A stretch of 64,000 nucleotides of DNA from Planctomycetota bacterium (GTDB taxonomy: Bacteria > Planctomycetota > Phycisphaerae > Phycisphaerales > UBA1924), in assembly GCA_018242605.1 (NCBI GenBank), contig JAFEBP010000016.1:1-64000 (forward strand), written 5' to 3'. The notes beneath the pieces were generated by a model. The model saw only the letters and a list, made by a program, of their open reading frames with translations. It made no database searches and was not told the DNA's origin. The stretch's first letter is position 1; each line of letters opens with the position of its first letter. The position numbers and the translations under genes were made by a program. Below are positions 35,427 through 43,685 of the stretch, one piece after another.

Positions 35427-36706
35427 GGCCGTCCCCTTGCACCCGGAACCCCGGCGCGCAGGAAATACTCCATCAACTCGTGCCCCGGGTCGATCTGCAG
35501 ATCGCTCGCGTCCGCCTGCTCCTCCGTGAACGCCCGCGGCACCGCGCTGCGGATGTACGACCCCGCCAGCAGAAACGGCACCGGCGTCGCGTCGTGTTTG
35601 CGCGTGCCGCACAGCGTGTAGTGGTCCGGCATCAGCAGCAGCCGCCAGCCCGGGTCCGCCGCGTGCTTCGCCGGGTCGCCGAACTTCTCCAGCGCCGCCG
35701 CCACCGGCCCGATGATGTGCGTGTCGATCGACTCCAGCGACGCCACCTTGGTCGCGTAATCCCCCTGGTGCGAAGCCTCGTCCGGCGCTTCCACGTGGCA
35801 GCACACCACGTCGTACGCGTTGATCGCCCGCACCGTCTCGCGCCCCTGCGCCGCGTAGTCCGTGTCGTGGTAACTCGTCAGCCCCGGCACGTCGATCCGG
35901 TCCCACCCGATATACGCCGCGATCCCCGCCAGCAGGTCCACGCTCGTGATCATCGCCCCCCGCAGCCCGAACCGATCCTTGAAACTCGGCACCGTCGGTT
36001 TCGTGCCCTGGCCCCACAGCCACGCCATCGTCGCCGGCCGCAGCCCCTGATCGACCCGCGCCGCGTTCACCTCGTGCCCGGGCAGGAAGGCCGCGGAGAG
36101 CTCCATCAGCCGCCGGATCACCGCGCCCGATTCCGCGCCCGCGGGCAGATGATTCGCCCACGGCTGGCTCGGAATGGCGTGCGGCGGCGTCGTCTTGAGC
36201 CCCGTGTACGACCGGCCCGAAGCGTCCACCAGAATATTGCGGTAACTCACCCCTGGCGTCACTGTCAGGCCCCGCACCAGTTCCGGCTCGTGCTTGGCCC
36301 AGTATTTCACGAGGTCCGCCACCAGCGTCCGCGCCTCACTGTTGGTGATCGCCCCCGCCGAGTGATCCAGCATCAGCCCCGCCTGCTCCGTTCCCGGCGC
36401 CCCCGTCGTCACCAGGTTCAATCGGAAGATCCAGTCCTTGGGCCCCGGGTTCAGCCCCAGCGACGCCGCCTCCAGCGGCGCACGCCCCGTGTGATACTTC
36501 ACCGGGTCGTACCCCATTAGGCTCATCGAGCACACATCGCTCCCCGCCTCATACCCCGGCGGCGTCGTGAACGCACGCCCCACCCGCCCCCGCTCCGCAA
36601 GCCTCGCCAGGTTCGGCATCGCCGCGGCTTCGAACGGCGTCTTGTCCCCCAGTTGCTCGATCGGGAAGTCCGCCGCGCCGTCGGGAATGATCACCACATA
36701 CTTCAT
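35423..36706 (-). CDS. apgM: Cofactor-independent phosphoglycerate mutase, archaeal-type ApgM
   Basis: This interconverts 3- and 2-phosphoglycerate in glycolysis/gluconeogenesis. The 427-residue protein starts MKYVVIIPDGAADFPIEQLG with the metal-binding Asp. It has the PPGYEAGSDVCSMSLMGYDP loop with the conserved Ser, the VEAPDEASHQGD segment and the late metal ligands (MPDHYTLCGTRKHDATPVP). This matches the ApgM/alkaline-phosphatase superfamily rather than GpmI. I chose the ATG at 36706; the longer frame to 37048 runs into the DUF899 gene. It overlaps the membrane-protein gene downstream by 4 bp. Confidence 0.92.
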   Translation of the reverse strand: MKYVVIIPDGAADFPIEQLGDKTPFEAAAMPNLARLAERGRVGRAFTTPPGYEAGSDVCSMSLMGYDPVKYHTGRAPLEAASLGLNPGPKDWIFRLNLVTTGAPGTEQAGLMLDHSAGAITNSEARTLVADLVKYWAKHEPELVRGLTVTPGVSYRNILVDASGRSYTGLKTTPPHAIPSQPWANHLPAGAESGAVIRRLMELSAAFLPGHEVNAARVDQGLRPATMAWLWGQGTKPTVPSFKDRFGLRGAMITSVDLLAGIAAYIGWDRIDVPGLTSYHDTDYAAQGRETVRAINAYDVVCCHVEAPDEASHQGDYATKVASLESIDTHIIGPVAAALEKFGDPAKHAADPGWRLLLMPDHYTLCGTRKHDATPVPFLLAGSYIRSAVPRAFTEEQADASDLQIDPGHELMEYFLRAGVPGARGRP

Positions 36707-36767
36707 GCACGAAGCGTATGGGTCGCAGCGCCGATCCCGGCGATGCATCCGCCCGCCCGCGCCGGGG

Positions 36768-37334
36768 TCAGTACTGGAACTTGGGCTCCCATCCGCCCTG
36801 CCCGTCCTTGAGCAGGTCCAGCAACGGCCACACCGCGCAGTACGGGTCCCCCGGCCCAAACTGCTGCGATCGCCTCGTCCGAACCACCGCGCCGTCGGCC
36901 CCCTTGTGGAACCCGCTCGCCCCCGGCAGCACGCCCCCCTTGGCCGACTCAAACCCCATGTCCTTGCTGAACGTTGTCCCCTGCACCGACACCACCGGGA
37001 ACGGCCAGTGCCGCGCCGAGGCGAACGCCAGCGCCACGTCCGGCGCATCCGGCGTGCTCAGCACGAACGCGCACCGATCCGCCAGGTGCTTGTACACCCC
37101 CGCGAACCCGTCCGCCCACATCGTGCAGTATGAACACTTCCGCCCCATGTTGTGGATGATGATGAGGTCCGACTTCGCCCCGAACAACTGCGTGAGCCGC
37201 ACCGCCGCCCCCGAACCCGCCGCCCTGAACTCGTAGTCCGCCACCGGCTCCGGCGGCAGTTGCCGCAGCGCCTCGGCAAGCCGTTGCTGGGCCGTTTCCA
37301 CGTCGCGCGTCAGTTGTGCGATGTCCGGTGTCAT
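36768..37334 (-). CDS. DUF899-family thioredoxin-like protein
   Basis: The 188-residue protein resembles DUF899 proteins, a thioredoxin-like family of unknown function: HNMGRKCSYCTMWADGFAGV with a CxxC pair, the VLSTPDAPDVALAFA strand-helix unit and the ARHWPFPVVSVQGTTFSKDMG block. It probably has a redox or peroxide-related role (inference from fold). The ATG at 37334 is preferred because the frame upstream runs into the RNase P RNA gene on the other strand. It precedes apgM by 61 bp on the same strand. Confidence 0.8.
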   Translation of the reverse strand: MTPDIAQLTRDVETAQQRLAEALRQLPPEPVADYEFRAAGSGAAVRLTQLFGAKSDLIIIHNMGRKCSYCTMWADGFAGVYKHLADRCAFVLSTPDAPDVALAFASARHWPFPVVSVQGTTFSKDMGFESAKGGVLPGASGFHKGADGAVVRTRRSQQFGPGDPYCAVWPLLDLLKDGQGGWEPKFQY

Positions 37335-37384
37335 GCCCGAACAGTATCGGCCCGTCCGCCACGCCCACCTACCATGGCTCATCA

Positions 37385-37810
37385 GCGCGGCGAGCGGCCG
37401 CGGCGGCGGGGGCCAGGCACCCGTCGCTGAGGAAAGTCCGAGCACGACAGGACACGGTGGTGGCTAACGACCACCCGGCGCGACTGGCGGCAACGTCGGC
37501 CCGCGACGCGGGACAGTGCCACAGAAAATAAACCGCCTCGGGGTTCACACCCCGCGGTAAGGGTGAAAAGGCAGGGTAAGAGCCTACCGCCCGCGTGGTG
37601 ACACGCGGGGCACGGCAAACCCCACCGCGTGCAAGATCGAGCAGCCCCCGGCCTGTCCGGCCAAACGGGGGCGGGTAGATTGCTGGAGGGGCTTGGCAAC
37701 AGGCCCCCAAGAGAAATGGCCGCTACGGTCGGAAGGTGCGGTCCCGAGCCCCCGTCAAGGAAAAGGACCGCAAACCGCCGATCGCCACAGAACTCGGCTT
37801 ACAGCCGCGC
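37385..37810 (+). ncRNA. rnpB: RNase P RNA, bacterial type A
   Basis: This is the catalytic RNA of RNase P, which trims tRNA 5' leaders. The conserved 5' P4/J segment GAGGAAAGTCCG is at about 37428-37439 and the 3' partner CACAGAACTCGGCTTACAG is near 37786-37804. The ends pair as P1 (GCGCGGC at 37385-37391 with GCCGCGC at 37804-37810). The middle has CAGGGTAAGAGCC and GGTAAGGGTGAAAAGG features of the specificity domain. Its length of about 426 nt fits type A with GC-rich extensions. Any ORFs across it are spurious. The exact 5' and 3' ends are estimated from the P1 helix. Confidence 0.95.
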
Positions 37811-37820
37811 AGGGTCGATC

Positions 37821-37855
37821 GCAAGCCTCCTTCACCGGGGGCTTGCGGCCTTTTG
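37821..37855 (+). terminator. Rho-independent terminator of rnpB
   Basis: GCAAGCC (37821-37827) pairs with GGCTTGC (37840-37846), with additional GC-rich pairing possible, followed by TTTT at 37851-37854. It sits 10 bp after the RNase P RNA end. Confidence 0.75.
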
Positions 37856-37946
37856 GTGACGCTGAACCGTTCGAGGACCGCCAACGCCAAAGGTCGCCGT
37901 TGACACGTCGGCGGCACGACGGATCCCGCTTCCAGATGGAGGACGA

Positions 37947-37976
37947 AAGACCCTGCGCGCCGCCGCGCAGGGTCTT
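37947..37976. terminator. Perfect 13-bp hairpin between rnpB and a convergent gene
   Basis: 37947-37959 pairs perfectly with 37964-37976 (AAGACCCTGCGCG arm) around the loop CCGC. It lies 61 bp past the stop of the minus-strand dockerin-type gene; read on that strand it ends in TCTTTCG, a short T-rich tail. It has the same 13-bp-stem, 4-nt-loop shape as the hairpin at 22542-22571. Confidence 0.7.
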
Positions 37977-38037
37977 CAACGAAATGCCAATGTTGAGTTC
38001 GATGGCGACGGGTGAAAATACGCTTCACATCTCGGCG

Positions 38038-38623
38038 CTAGGCACCGTATCGCTCCGCGAACAGCACCGCATCGGCACTGGTGACCTCTCCGTCGTTGTC
38101 GAAGTCGGCAGATCGACGATTGCTGAGATACGCATCGGCAAACCCGGCCGCGTCGTCTTCATCAACATCGCCGTCATAGTCAAAGTCGCCGCCGCGAGGG
38201 CGGTGCGAAGAAGTGTTTTCCCTGAACTGGCTGCCGAAACCGCCGAATCGGGAGTACTGCGAGAATCTCTCTTCTTCAATCGGAACATCGGTCCAGATCG
38301 CCTGAATCAGGTCGATTTGGCTTGAAAACTGCGACTGGGAATGATGAACGATTCGGATCTGAAGCGTGTCATCCAGACCCACCAAGTCGGTAAAGTAGCC
38401 GTCATTCCAGAAGTCAAATGACGAAGTTCTCCTGGTCGTAGTAGATGTCGAGGCGAACCATCGGCATAAAGCGCTCATCAAACTCGTCATCATCCCATGG
38501 AGTGCCCACCGCCGGTGGTGTCTCCCACATGAAGCAGCGGGGCCAGTCACCGGTGCCGAGAGTTTGGGCGGCAGCCACCGCGGCCAGCCCCTGAACAGCG
38601 AGCAACGCAACAATTTGGCGCAT
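38038..38623 (-). pseudogene. Frameshifted secreted protein with dockerin-like C-terminus
   Basis: Two minus-strand frames join into one protein. The first half, from the ATG at 38623 with GAGG eight bases upstream, has a signal peptide (MRQIVALLAVQGLAAVAAAQ) and stops at 38414 right after YYDQENFVI. The second half continues in another frame with DFWNDGYFTDLVGLDDTLQI and ends with two EF-hand-like loops (DFDYDGDVDEDDAAGF, DFDNDGEVTSADAVLF). Removing one T in the TTT at 38416-38418 would restore a single frame of about 194 residues. Either the gene is broken or the base is a sequence error; programmed shifting is less likely. The function is unknown. A 13-bp terminator hairpin follows. Confidence 0.65.
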
Positions 38624-38762
38624 AGAACAACCTCGCACTCTTGCGGTGCTTGACCGACCGATGTCAAACAAAGCGGGTTGAAACCGCACGAACCGCCCGT
38701 GCTCCATACATCATGGAGTGAACCACAGGCAGTGTACGGGAACGCATTCGATCGAACACCAA

Positions 38763-38784
38763 ATCGGCACCCTTCGGTGCCGAT
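38763..38784 (-). terminator. Hairpin downstream of the HAF-repeat gene
   Basis: ATCGGCACC (38763-38771) and GGTGCCGAT (38776-38784) form a perfect 9-bp stem with a 4-nt loop. On the minus strand it is followed by TTGGTGTT. It lies about 200 bp past the end of the HAF-repeat gene at 38981 and would stop its transcript before the next gene. Confidence 0.5.
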
Positions 38785-38861
38785 GGCTCCGGTCAAGGAA
38801 GTGCATCAACGCCACTTGCGATGATGAAAGGTGATCACATTGCAATCCCACGCCCACACGA

Positions 38862-38981
38862 GAGCCTATCCCAAAACCAGCTGTAATGTTGATTGCTCCA
38901 CCGTCAATCGAGTTTTTTCGCTTGGAATTCGAGGGGTTCGAGTTCGCTCAATCAAGTCGCACGAGGTTCTGGGATAGGTTC
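38862..38981. mobile_element. 120-bp element with terminal inverted repeats (MITE-like remnant)
   Basis: Left end GAGCCTATCCCAAAACC (38862-38878) and right end GGTTCTGGGATAGGTTC (38965-38981) are inverted copies matching at 15 of 17 positions, with a perfect core CCTATCCCA. The interior is AT-richer than the flanks and encodes nothing visible. The TIR sequence looks like ends of IS5-type elements (from memory, not checked). No target duplication is evident. The right end forms the stop codon of the neighbouring HAF-repeat gene. Confidence 0.6.
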
Positions 38982-40267
38982 TACGCACACCCGCCCGCTT
39001 CCCAGGCGCCAAAGAACGTCTCTACATCCGAACCGTCGATGCCACCGTCTTCGTTCACATCCGCATCTGCCTCGGCGGACTGCCACATGACAAAGAATGA
39101 CTCGACATCTGCGCCATCAACACCGCCATCTTTGTTGAAATCAGCGGAACACGGAGGGCCTAGATGGGCAACAAAGCCCTGCGGCCAACCATTCGGCCCG
39201 ATCACTCGCCCGCCAATCGTCTTGCCATCACCGGAGACGGGAACGCACTCGTAGACTCGGTAACCTTGAGGAACGACTGCGCTTCTAGAGGCAAAAAAAT
39301 CTGCCGCGAGCACTGATCCCGTCGACGGCGTCCAAACAAATCCATTGAGCTCATTGGTCGATGTTTGGAATGACCCGGTGATGACCATTCCGTCATCCGA
39401 CACCGATCTTGCGATCATCGATCGATCCGTCGGATTCACAAGAGGGAGCGTATGGAGTTGGCGTTGGGCATCCCACCATGCTCCTCGGGTCGGAATCGTG
39501 CCGACGATGATGGTACCATCTGCCGTCACTCCCCAAGCTTCGCCGCCGTTGCTGTCGGGCAGCATTCGGATGCCTTCACCGGGTGTCCACACGAATCCTG
39601 CCGACGTTCCACCGCCGAAGTTTGCGGATTCACCCACGATCACGCGGCCATCATGGCTCGCGGAATAGGCGTGCGAGATGTTGTCGCCACCACGCGCAAA
39701 GCCTAGTGCCTGCAAACCACCGGAGCTTGTCCAGCGGAATGCCTGCGCGAAACGGGAATTCGAAGTTCGACAAGAACCTACCACAGTGAGGCCATCGCCA
39801 CTCACCCATTGCGAATCGCCCAACACGGGATACCCGGGCAAGTTGGGTATGTTCACCACCACTCCATTCGACTGCCTCAGGAAAACACTCTTATCAAAGT
39901 TCGTGTTCCAGTGAATGCCGGAGAACGCAGTTCCATCCGCCGAAATGCCGTTTAGAAAGACGTTGCTGCGAAACCCGCCGCCCGTCACCAAAGTCATGCC
40001 GCCCGCCGCGGTCCAAGTAAATCCAAACGACGTCGGCGTTGGCACTGGGACGACGCCCCAACCCGCAGCGATCTCGCCATCTCTCGACAAATCCATCACG
40101 ACGCTCTCGTTCCCGCCCGGAGCAAACCCGACGAGATGAAAACCGGGTTCGGCCGCGATCGTTGTGCCGGCGCTCAGGCCCAAAGCAATCGCCAACAGGC
40201 CTCCGCGGCTCCTTCGCCCGCCGACGCTCAGCCCGTTCGCTATCCGCGCATACATGGCTCGCCGCAT
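38981..40267 (-). CDS. Secreted HAF-repeat protein with GC-type dockerin-like module
   Basis: The 428-residue protein has an export signal at about 20-39 (LLAIALGLSAGTTIAA). The body is at least six HAF-like repeats (LSRDGEIAAGWG, SHDGRVIVGESA, TADGTIIVGTI, SDDGMVITGSF, SGDGKTIGGRV), probably a beta-propeller. The C-terminal EF-hand-like loops are DFNKDGGVDGADVESFF and DVNEDGGIDGSDVETFF, then WEAGGCA. The final Ala and TAG arise where the MITE-like element abuts; relatives end in GGC, so the C-terminus is extended by one residue. It is presumed cell-surface or secreted. An internal Met at residue 5 is an alternative start. Confidence 0.75.
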   Translation of the reverse strand: MRRAMYARIANGLSVGGRRSRGGLLAIALGLSAGTTIAAEPGFHLVGFAPGGNESVVMDLSRDGEIAAGWGVVPVPTPTSFGFTWTAAGGMTLVTGGGFRSNVFLNGISADGTAFSGIHWNTNFDKSVFLRQSNGVVVNIPNLPGYPVLGDSQWVSGDGLTVVGSCRTSNSRFAQAFRWTSSGGLQALGFARGGDNISHAYSASHDGRVIVGESANFGGGTSAGFVWTPGEGIRMLPDSNGGEAWGVTADGTIIVGTIPTRGAWWDAQRQLHTLPLVNPTDRSMIARSVSDDGMVITGSFQTSTNELNGFVWTPSTGSVLAADFFASRSAVVPQGYRVYECVPVSGDGKTIGGRVIGPNGWPQGFVAHLGPPCSADFNKDGGVDGADVESFFVMWQSAEADADVNEDGGIDGSDVETFFGAWEAGGCA

Positions 40268-40346
40268 GATGAAGCCCCGTGCTGTTCTGATAACCCCTAA
40301 CTCCGCCGTACACCCATCGACTCAATGGCAAGACGCCCCCCCATTC

Positions 40347-40352
40347 AGTATA
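40347..40352 (-). promoter_or_regulatory. Possible -10 box of the HAF-repeat gene
   Basis: Read on the minus strand this is TATACT, five of six matches to TATAAT, about 80 bp upstream of the start codon at 40267. The -35 position is GC-rich and not convincing. Confidence 0.3.
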
Positions 40353-40404
40353 CCACGCGATGCGCTCCGTGGCTGCGTTCAGAGTCGACTTTGTCTCAAA
40401 ATCG

Positions 40405-40436
40405 GGGTATGAGCGAATTGCGAACGTCTCATACCC
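40405..40436. promoter_or_regulatory. Perfect 9-bp inverted repeat
   Basis: GGGTATGAG (40405-40413) and CTCATACCC (40428-40436) are perfect inverted copies spaced by 14 bp. The element lies about 55 bp upstream of the -10-like box of the HAF-repeat gene and over 300 bp past the DUF3568-type gene. An operator or a hairpin is possible; no T tract is present. Confidence 0.4.
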
Positions 40437-40750
40437 AACACCGCGGGCTCCCGGGCCCAGACTAGGCAACCAACGCCGCGAACTCATGGCTCCGACATTC
40501 GAATCATGCACGAATCGTTATTCCATCCGGTTGAATGCGGCCGCGTGCGCTGCGCCCCAAAATGACCGATGCCTTCCGCTGCTGTCGCGGAACATGACGG
40601 TCACCATGACTCGCCAAACACCCGCGGACGGTTCACGCAGTCAAAGGAACTTGAATCCGCTATGAAAGACTGCGTTTGCGGTTCTCGCGGCATGTTACAC
40701 AGTGCCATTCAACCGACTCAACGCGCGAGCTCTAATTGAATCGTGGCGAC

Positions 40751-41152
40751 TTACAGCCCCAACTTCACCAGCAGCCCATCCAGCATCGCGCGGCATTGCT
40801 CCTCATCCCCGAACGGCTCGTTCGTGAACCGCACCACTGTCGCCGCGGCGGTGGTATTCGCCTGAACCGTGACCCTCGGGTACCCGTCGTTCCGCGGCGC
40901 GTGCGCCACCAACTTGGCGACATCCTCCGTCACGCTCGATTCCTTGATGAAGTAACCGCGATCGCGCAGCACCTCATCCAGCGCGGCCATCACCGCCGGC
41001 ACCCGCACCTCCACCGGCAGCCGCGCCGTCAGCGTCCGCCCCGAGTACCCGGCCTCCACGCCGTCTCGACCCTGGTTCTTGACTGAGGGCGAGCACCCGC
41101 TCAGCACCGTCAGGCAAAGTCCGACAACCGCCGCTCGCAACATAGCGCCCAT
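40751..41152 (-). CDS. DUF3568-like lipoprotein
   Basis: The 133-residue protein has a signal peptide and lipobox (LTVLSGC). The mature part resembles DUF3568-type small lipoproteins: LPVEVRVPAVMAALDEVLRD, then short beta strands (YFIKESS, RVTVQAN, TVVRFTNEPFGDEEQ). The role is unknown. I set the start at the ATG at 41152 because GGAG lies 6 bp upstream; the codon at 41164 and the much longer frame to 42397 are not supported. It is divergent from the M14 carboxypeptidase gene. Confidence 0.72.
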   Translation of the reverse strand: MGAMLRAAVVGLCLTVLSGCSPSVKNQGRDGVEAGYSGRTLTARLPVEVRVPAVMAALDEVLRDRGYFIKESSVTEDVAKLVAHAPRNDGYPRVTVQANTTAAATVVRFTNEPFGDEEQCRAMLDGLLVKLGL

Positions 41153-41362
41153 GTGTAGCTCCATCGCCCGTGGTAGTCTCTTGCACGGGCCATTCTCAGG
41201 GTACGCCGCGGGATTCATCGCGTCGGTTTGATGCTTGTTCGTGATCCCGCGCACTCCGCTCGGCGCGGCGCACGCAACAGCCGTCACCGGCCCTGCGTAT
41301 AACCCCTGCCGCCGGGCTCTCATGGCCCGGCGCGTTCTCGGCCGTTCGATCAGGGGTGCAAC

Positions 41363-43651
41363 ATGCTCCAGCGTTCCTTCGCGATGCTCGCGATCTGCTC
41401 TACGTCCATCTCTTTCGCACAGGTCGAAAAGCCCTTCGCCAAGCACGAAGTTCATCGCATCACGGTGCAGACGCCCCGCCAGTTGTCCGTCGTCACCGAA
41501 CTCGCCGACAACATCTGGTCGTGCAGTTGGGGCGTCGGCCCCATCGATGCGCAGTTCTCCCCCGAGAAGCTCCCCGCCTTCCTCGCCTGGGCCGATCAGC
41601 AGGGCCTCGAACACGCCCGCCTCATCCCCGATGTCCAGTCGCTCATCGACGCCGAGCGCGAACAGATCGACCGCGCCCGCCGCGAACGCAACGTCGACTG
41701 GTTCGCCACCTACCACACCCTCGCCGAGATCAACGCCCGCCTGGACGAACTCGCCGCCAACTTCCCCGCCTTCGCCTCCACCTTTAGCGTCGGCCAATCC
41801 ATCGAAGGCCGCACCATCCGCGGCATCCGTTTCTCCGCGCCCGACCAGCCCGGCAACCCGCGCTCCGCCCGCCCGCAGGTCATGGTCGAGGGAGCCCAGC
41901 ACGCCCGCGAGTGGATCAGCCCCTGCGTCAACATGTGGGTCGCCGACCGCATGCTCGAGACCTACGCCACCGACCCCGCCATCCGCACCGTGCTCGATTC
42001 CGTCGAAGTCATCGTCGTCCCCGTCATCAACGTCGACGGGTACGAATACACCTGGATCCCAGCCAACCGTCTTTGGCGCAAGAACCGCCGCAACAACGGC
42101 AACGGCACGTTCGGCGTCGACCTCAACCGCAACTGGGGCTACCAGTGGGGGGGTGAAGGCGCCAGCACCGCCACCAACAACGACACCTACCGCGGCGTCT
42201 CCGGCTTCTCCGAGCCCGAGACCCAGGTCATGCGCGACTTCATCGCCGCCCAGCCGCGCCTCAAGGCCCACATCGACTTCCACTCCTACTCGCAGTTGAT
42301 CCTCTCGCCCTACGCCTACACCGCCGCGCTCTGCCCCGACAACCCGCTCTTCGAGCGCATCAACACCATCATGAAGGACAGCATCTACGCCGTCCACCAG
42401 ATGAACTACACCGCCGGCCCCACCTACACCACCATCTATCCCGCCTCCGGAGCCGTCACCGACTGGGTCTACGGCGCCCGCGATGTGCTCGCCTGGGGCT
42501 TCGAACTCCGCGACACAGGCCAGACCGGCTTCGTGCTCCCCGCCGCGCAGATCGTGCCCACCTGCGAAGAGAACTTCCAGGCATTTCTGAAGCTCTGCGA
42601 GTTCTCCGCCCGCCCCCTGTGGTTCAGCCTCACCGACGGCTCGCTCCCCAACCGTCTCATCACAGGCACGCCCGCGAGCTTCCGCGTCAGCATCAAGAAC
42701 GGCTCAGACGCCCTTGACCCCGCCGGCGTCGCGCTCGAAACGCGCACGAGCCCGCTGGACCCCTTCACCTCTACGCCCGCCACGGTGCAAACCCCCGGAA
42801 TCTACGCCGCGGCGTTCCCCGCCTTCCCCTGCGGCGCCACCGCCCAGTACCGCATCTCCGCCGGAACCACCTCGGGCCGCACTGTCTATTACCCCGAAGA
42901 CGGATCGCTCTTCTCCGTTCCCTCCGCCGATTCGTACGTCACCTTCGCAGACGACATGGAGTCCGACCGCGGCTGGACCGTCGGCGCAGCCGGTGACACC
43001 GCCACGGGCGGCCTCTGGCAGCGCGCCGATCCCGAGCCCACCAACGCCCAGCCCGCCGACGATGCTTCACCCGCCGGCACGCTCTGCTGGATCACCGGCG
43101 CCGCCGCCGGCGCGAACGCCAACGCCAACGATGTCGACGGCGGCGCGACCACCCTCACCAGCCCCCGCTTCAGCGCCCTGCCCCCGCCCGCCACCCGCGT
43201 GCTCGACATCCGCATCGCCTACGCCCGTTGGTACAGCAACAACACCGGCTCCAACACCAATAGCGACTCCATGCCCGTGCAGATCTCCAACGACGACGGC
43301 GCCACCTGGACCCAGTTGGAACTCGTCACCGAGAACGCCGCGAAATGGGTCCGCAAGTCCATCTCCCTCCCCGCCGGCGTCGCGCCCACCGCCCGCATGC
43401 GCCTGCGCTTCATCGCCCGCGACACCGGACTGGCCAGCACCGTCGAGGCCGGCGTGGATGATGTCGCCGTCGATGTCTACGGCTGCCTCCGCAACGCCGA
43501 TGTCAACGGCGACGGCGGCATCGACGGCGCCGATGTTGAGACCTTCTTTCTCGCCTGGCAGGACGCCCAGCCCATCGGCGACTTCAACGAAGACGGCGGC
43601 ATCGACGGGGCCGATGTCGAAGAATTCTTCCTCGCCTGGGAACACGGCTGA
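41363..43651 (+). CDS. Secreted M14 zinc carboxypeptidase with dockerin-like C-terminus
   Basis: The protein has 762 residues: signal peptide (cleaved near AQ20-21), an M14-type propeptide to about 110, and the catalytic domain. The zinc ligands His180 and Glu183 (GAQHAREWIS) and His307 (IDFHSYSQ) and the catalytic Glu381 (AWGFELRDTG) are all intact, so it should be an active metallocarboxypeptidase. After about 430 there is a beta-sandwich region. The C-terminus has EF-hand-like loops (DVNGDGGIDGADVETFF, DFNEDGGIDGADVEEFF) ending WEHG, without the terminal GGC seen in relatives. It is probably exported to degrade peptides. Confidence 0.9.
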   Translation: MLQRSFAMLAICSTSISFAQVEKPFAKHEVHRITVQTPRQLSVVTELADNIWSCSWGVGPIDAQFSPEKLPAFLAWADQQGLEHARLIPDVQSLIDAEREQIDRARRERNVDWFATYHTLAEINARLDELAANFPAFASTFSVGQSIEGRTIRGIRFSAPDQPGNPRSARPQVMVEGAQHAREWISPCVNMWVADRMLETYATDPAIRTVLDSVEVIVVPVINVDGYEYTWIPANRLWRKNRRNNGNGTFGVDLNRNWGYQWGGEGASTATNNDTYRGVSGFSEPETQVMRDFIAAQPRLKAHIDFHSYSQLILSPYAYTAALCPDNPLFERINTIMKDSIYAVHQMNYTAGPTYTTIYPASGAVTDWVYGARDVLAWGFELRDTGQTGFVLPAAQIVPTCEENFQAFLKLCEFSARPLWFSLTDGSLPNRLITGTPASFRVSIKNGSDALDPAGVALETRTSPLDPFTSTPATVQTPGIYAAAFPAFPCGATAQYRISAGTTSGRTVYYPEDGSLFSVPSADSYVTFADDMESDRGWTVGAAGDTATGGLWQRADPEPTNAQPADDASPAGTLCWITGAAAGANANANDVDGGATTLTSPRFSALPPPATRVLDIRIAYARWYSNNTGSNTNSDSMPVQISNDDGATWTQLELVTENAAKWVRKSISLPAGVAPTARMRLRFIARDTGLASTVEAGVDDVAVDVYGCLRNADVNGDGGIDGADVETFFLAWQDAQPIGDFNEDGGIDGADVEEFFLAWEHG

Positions 43652-43685
43652 AGTTCGCCCGCCCTTCATTCAGCGTCGGTCAACC

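Larger units (their letters stand above)
40268..40750. other. AT-richer intergenic region
   Basis: This 483-bp gap lies between two minus-strand genes. It contains a -10-like box at 40347-40352 and a hairpin at 40405-40436 (both listed). The short open frames in it have no protein-like character and I call no gene. Confidence 0.5.

Noticed and set aside
37376..37860. Several ORFs across the RNase P RNA region
   Set aside because: They are translations of the rnpB gene and its terminator, not proteins.
40360..40665. Open frame of about 100 codons on the plus strand
   Set aside because: Arg- and Ser-rich, no ribosome site, no family-like sequence; it lies in the gap upstream of the HAF-repeat gene.
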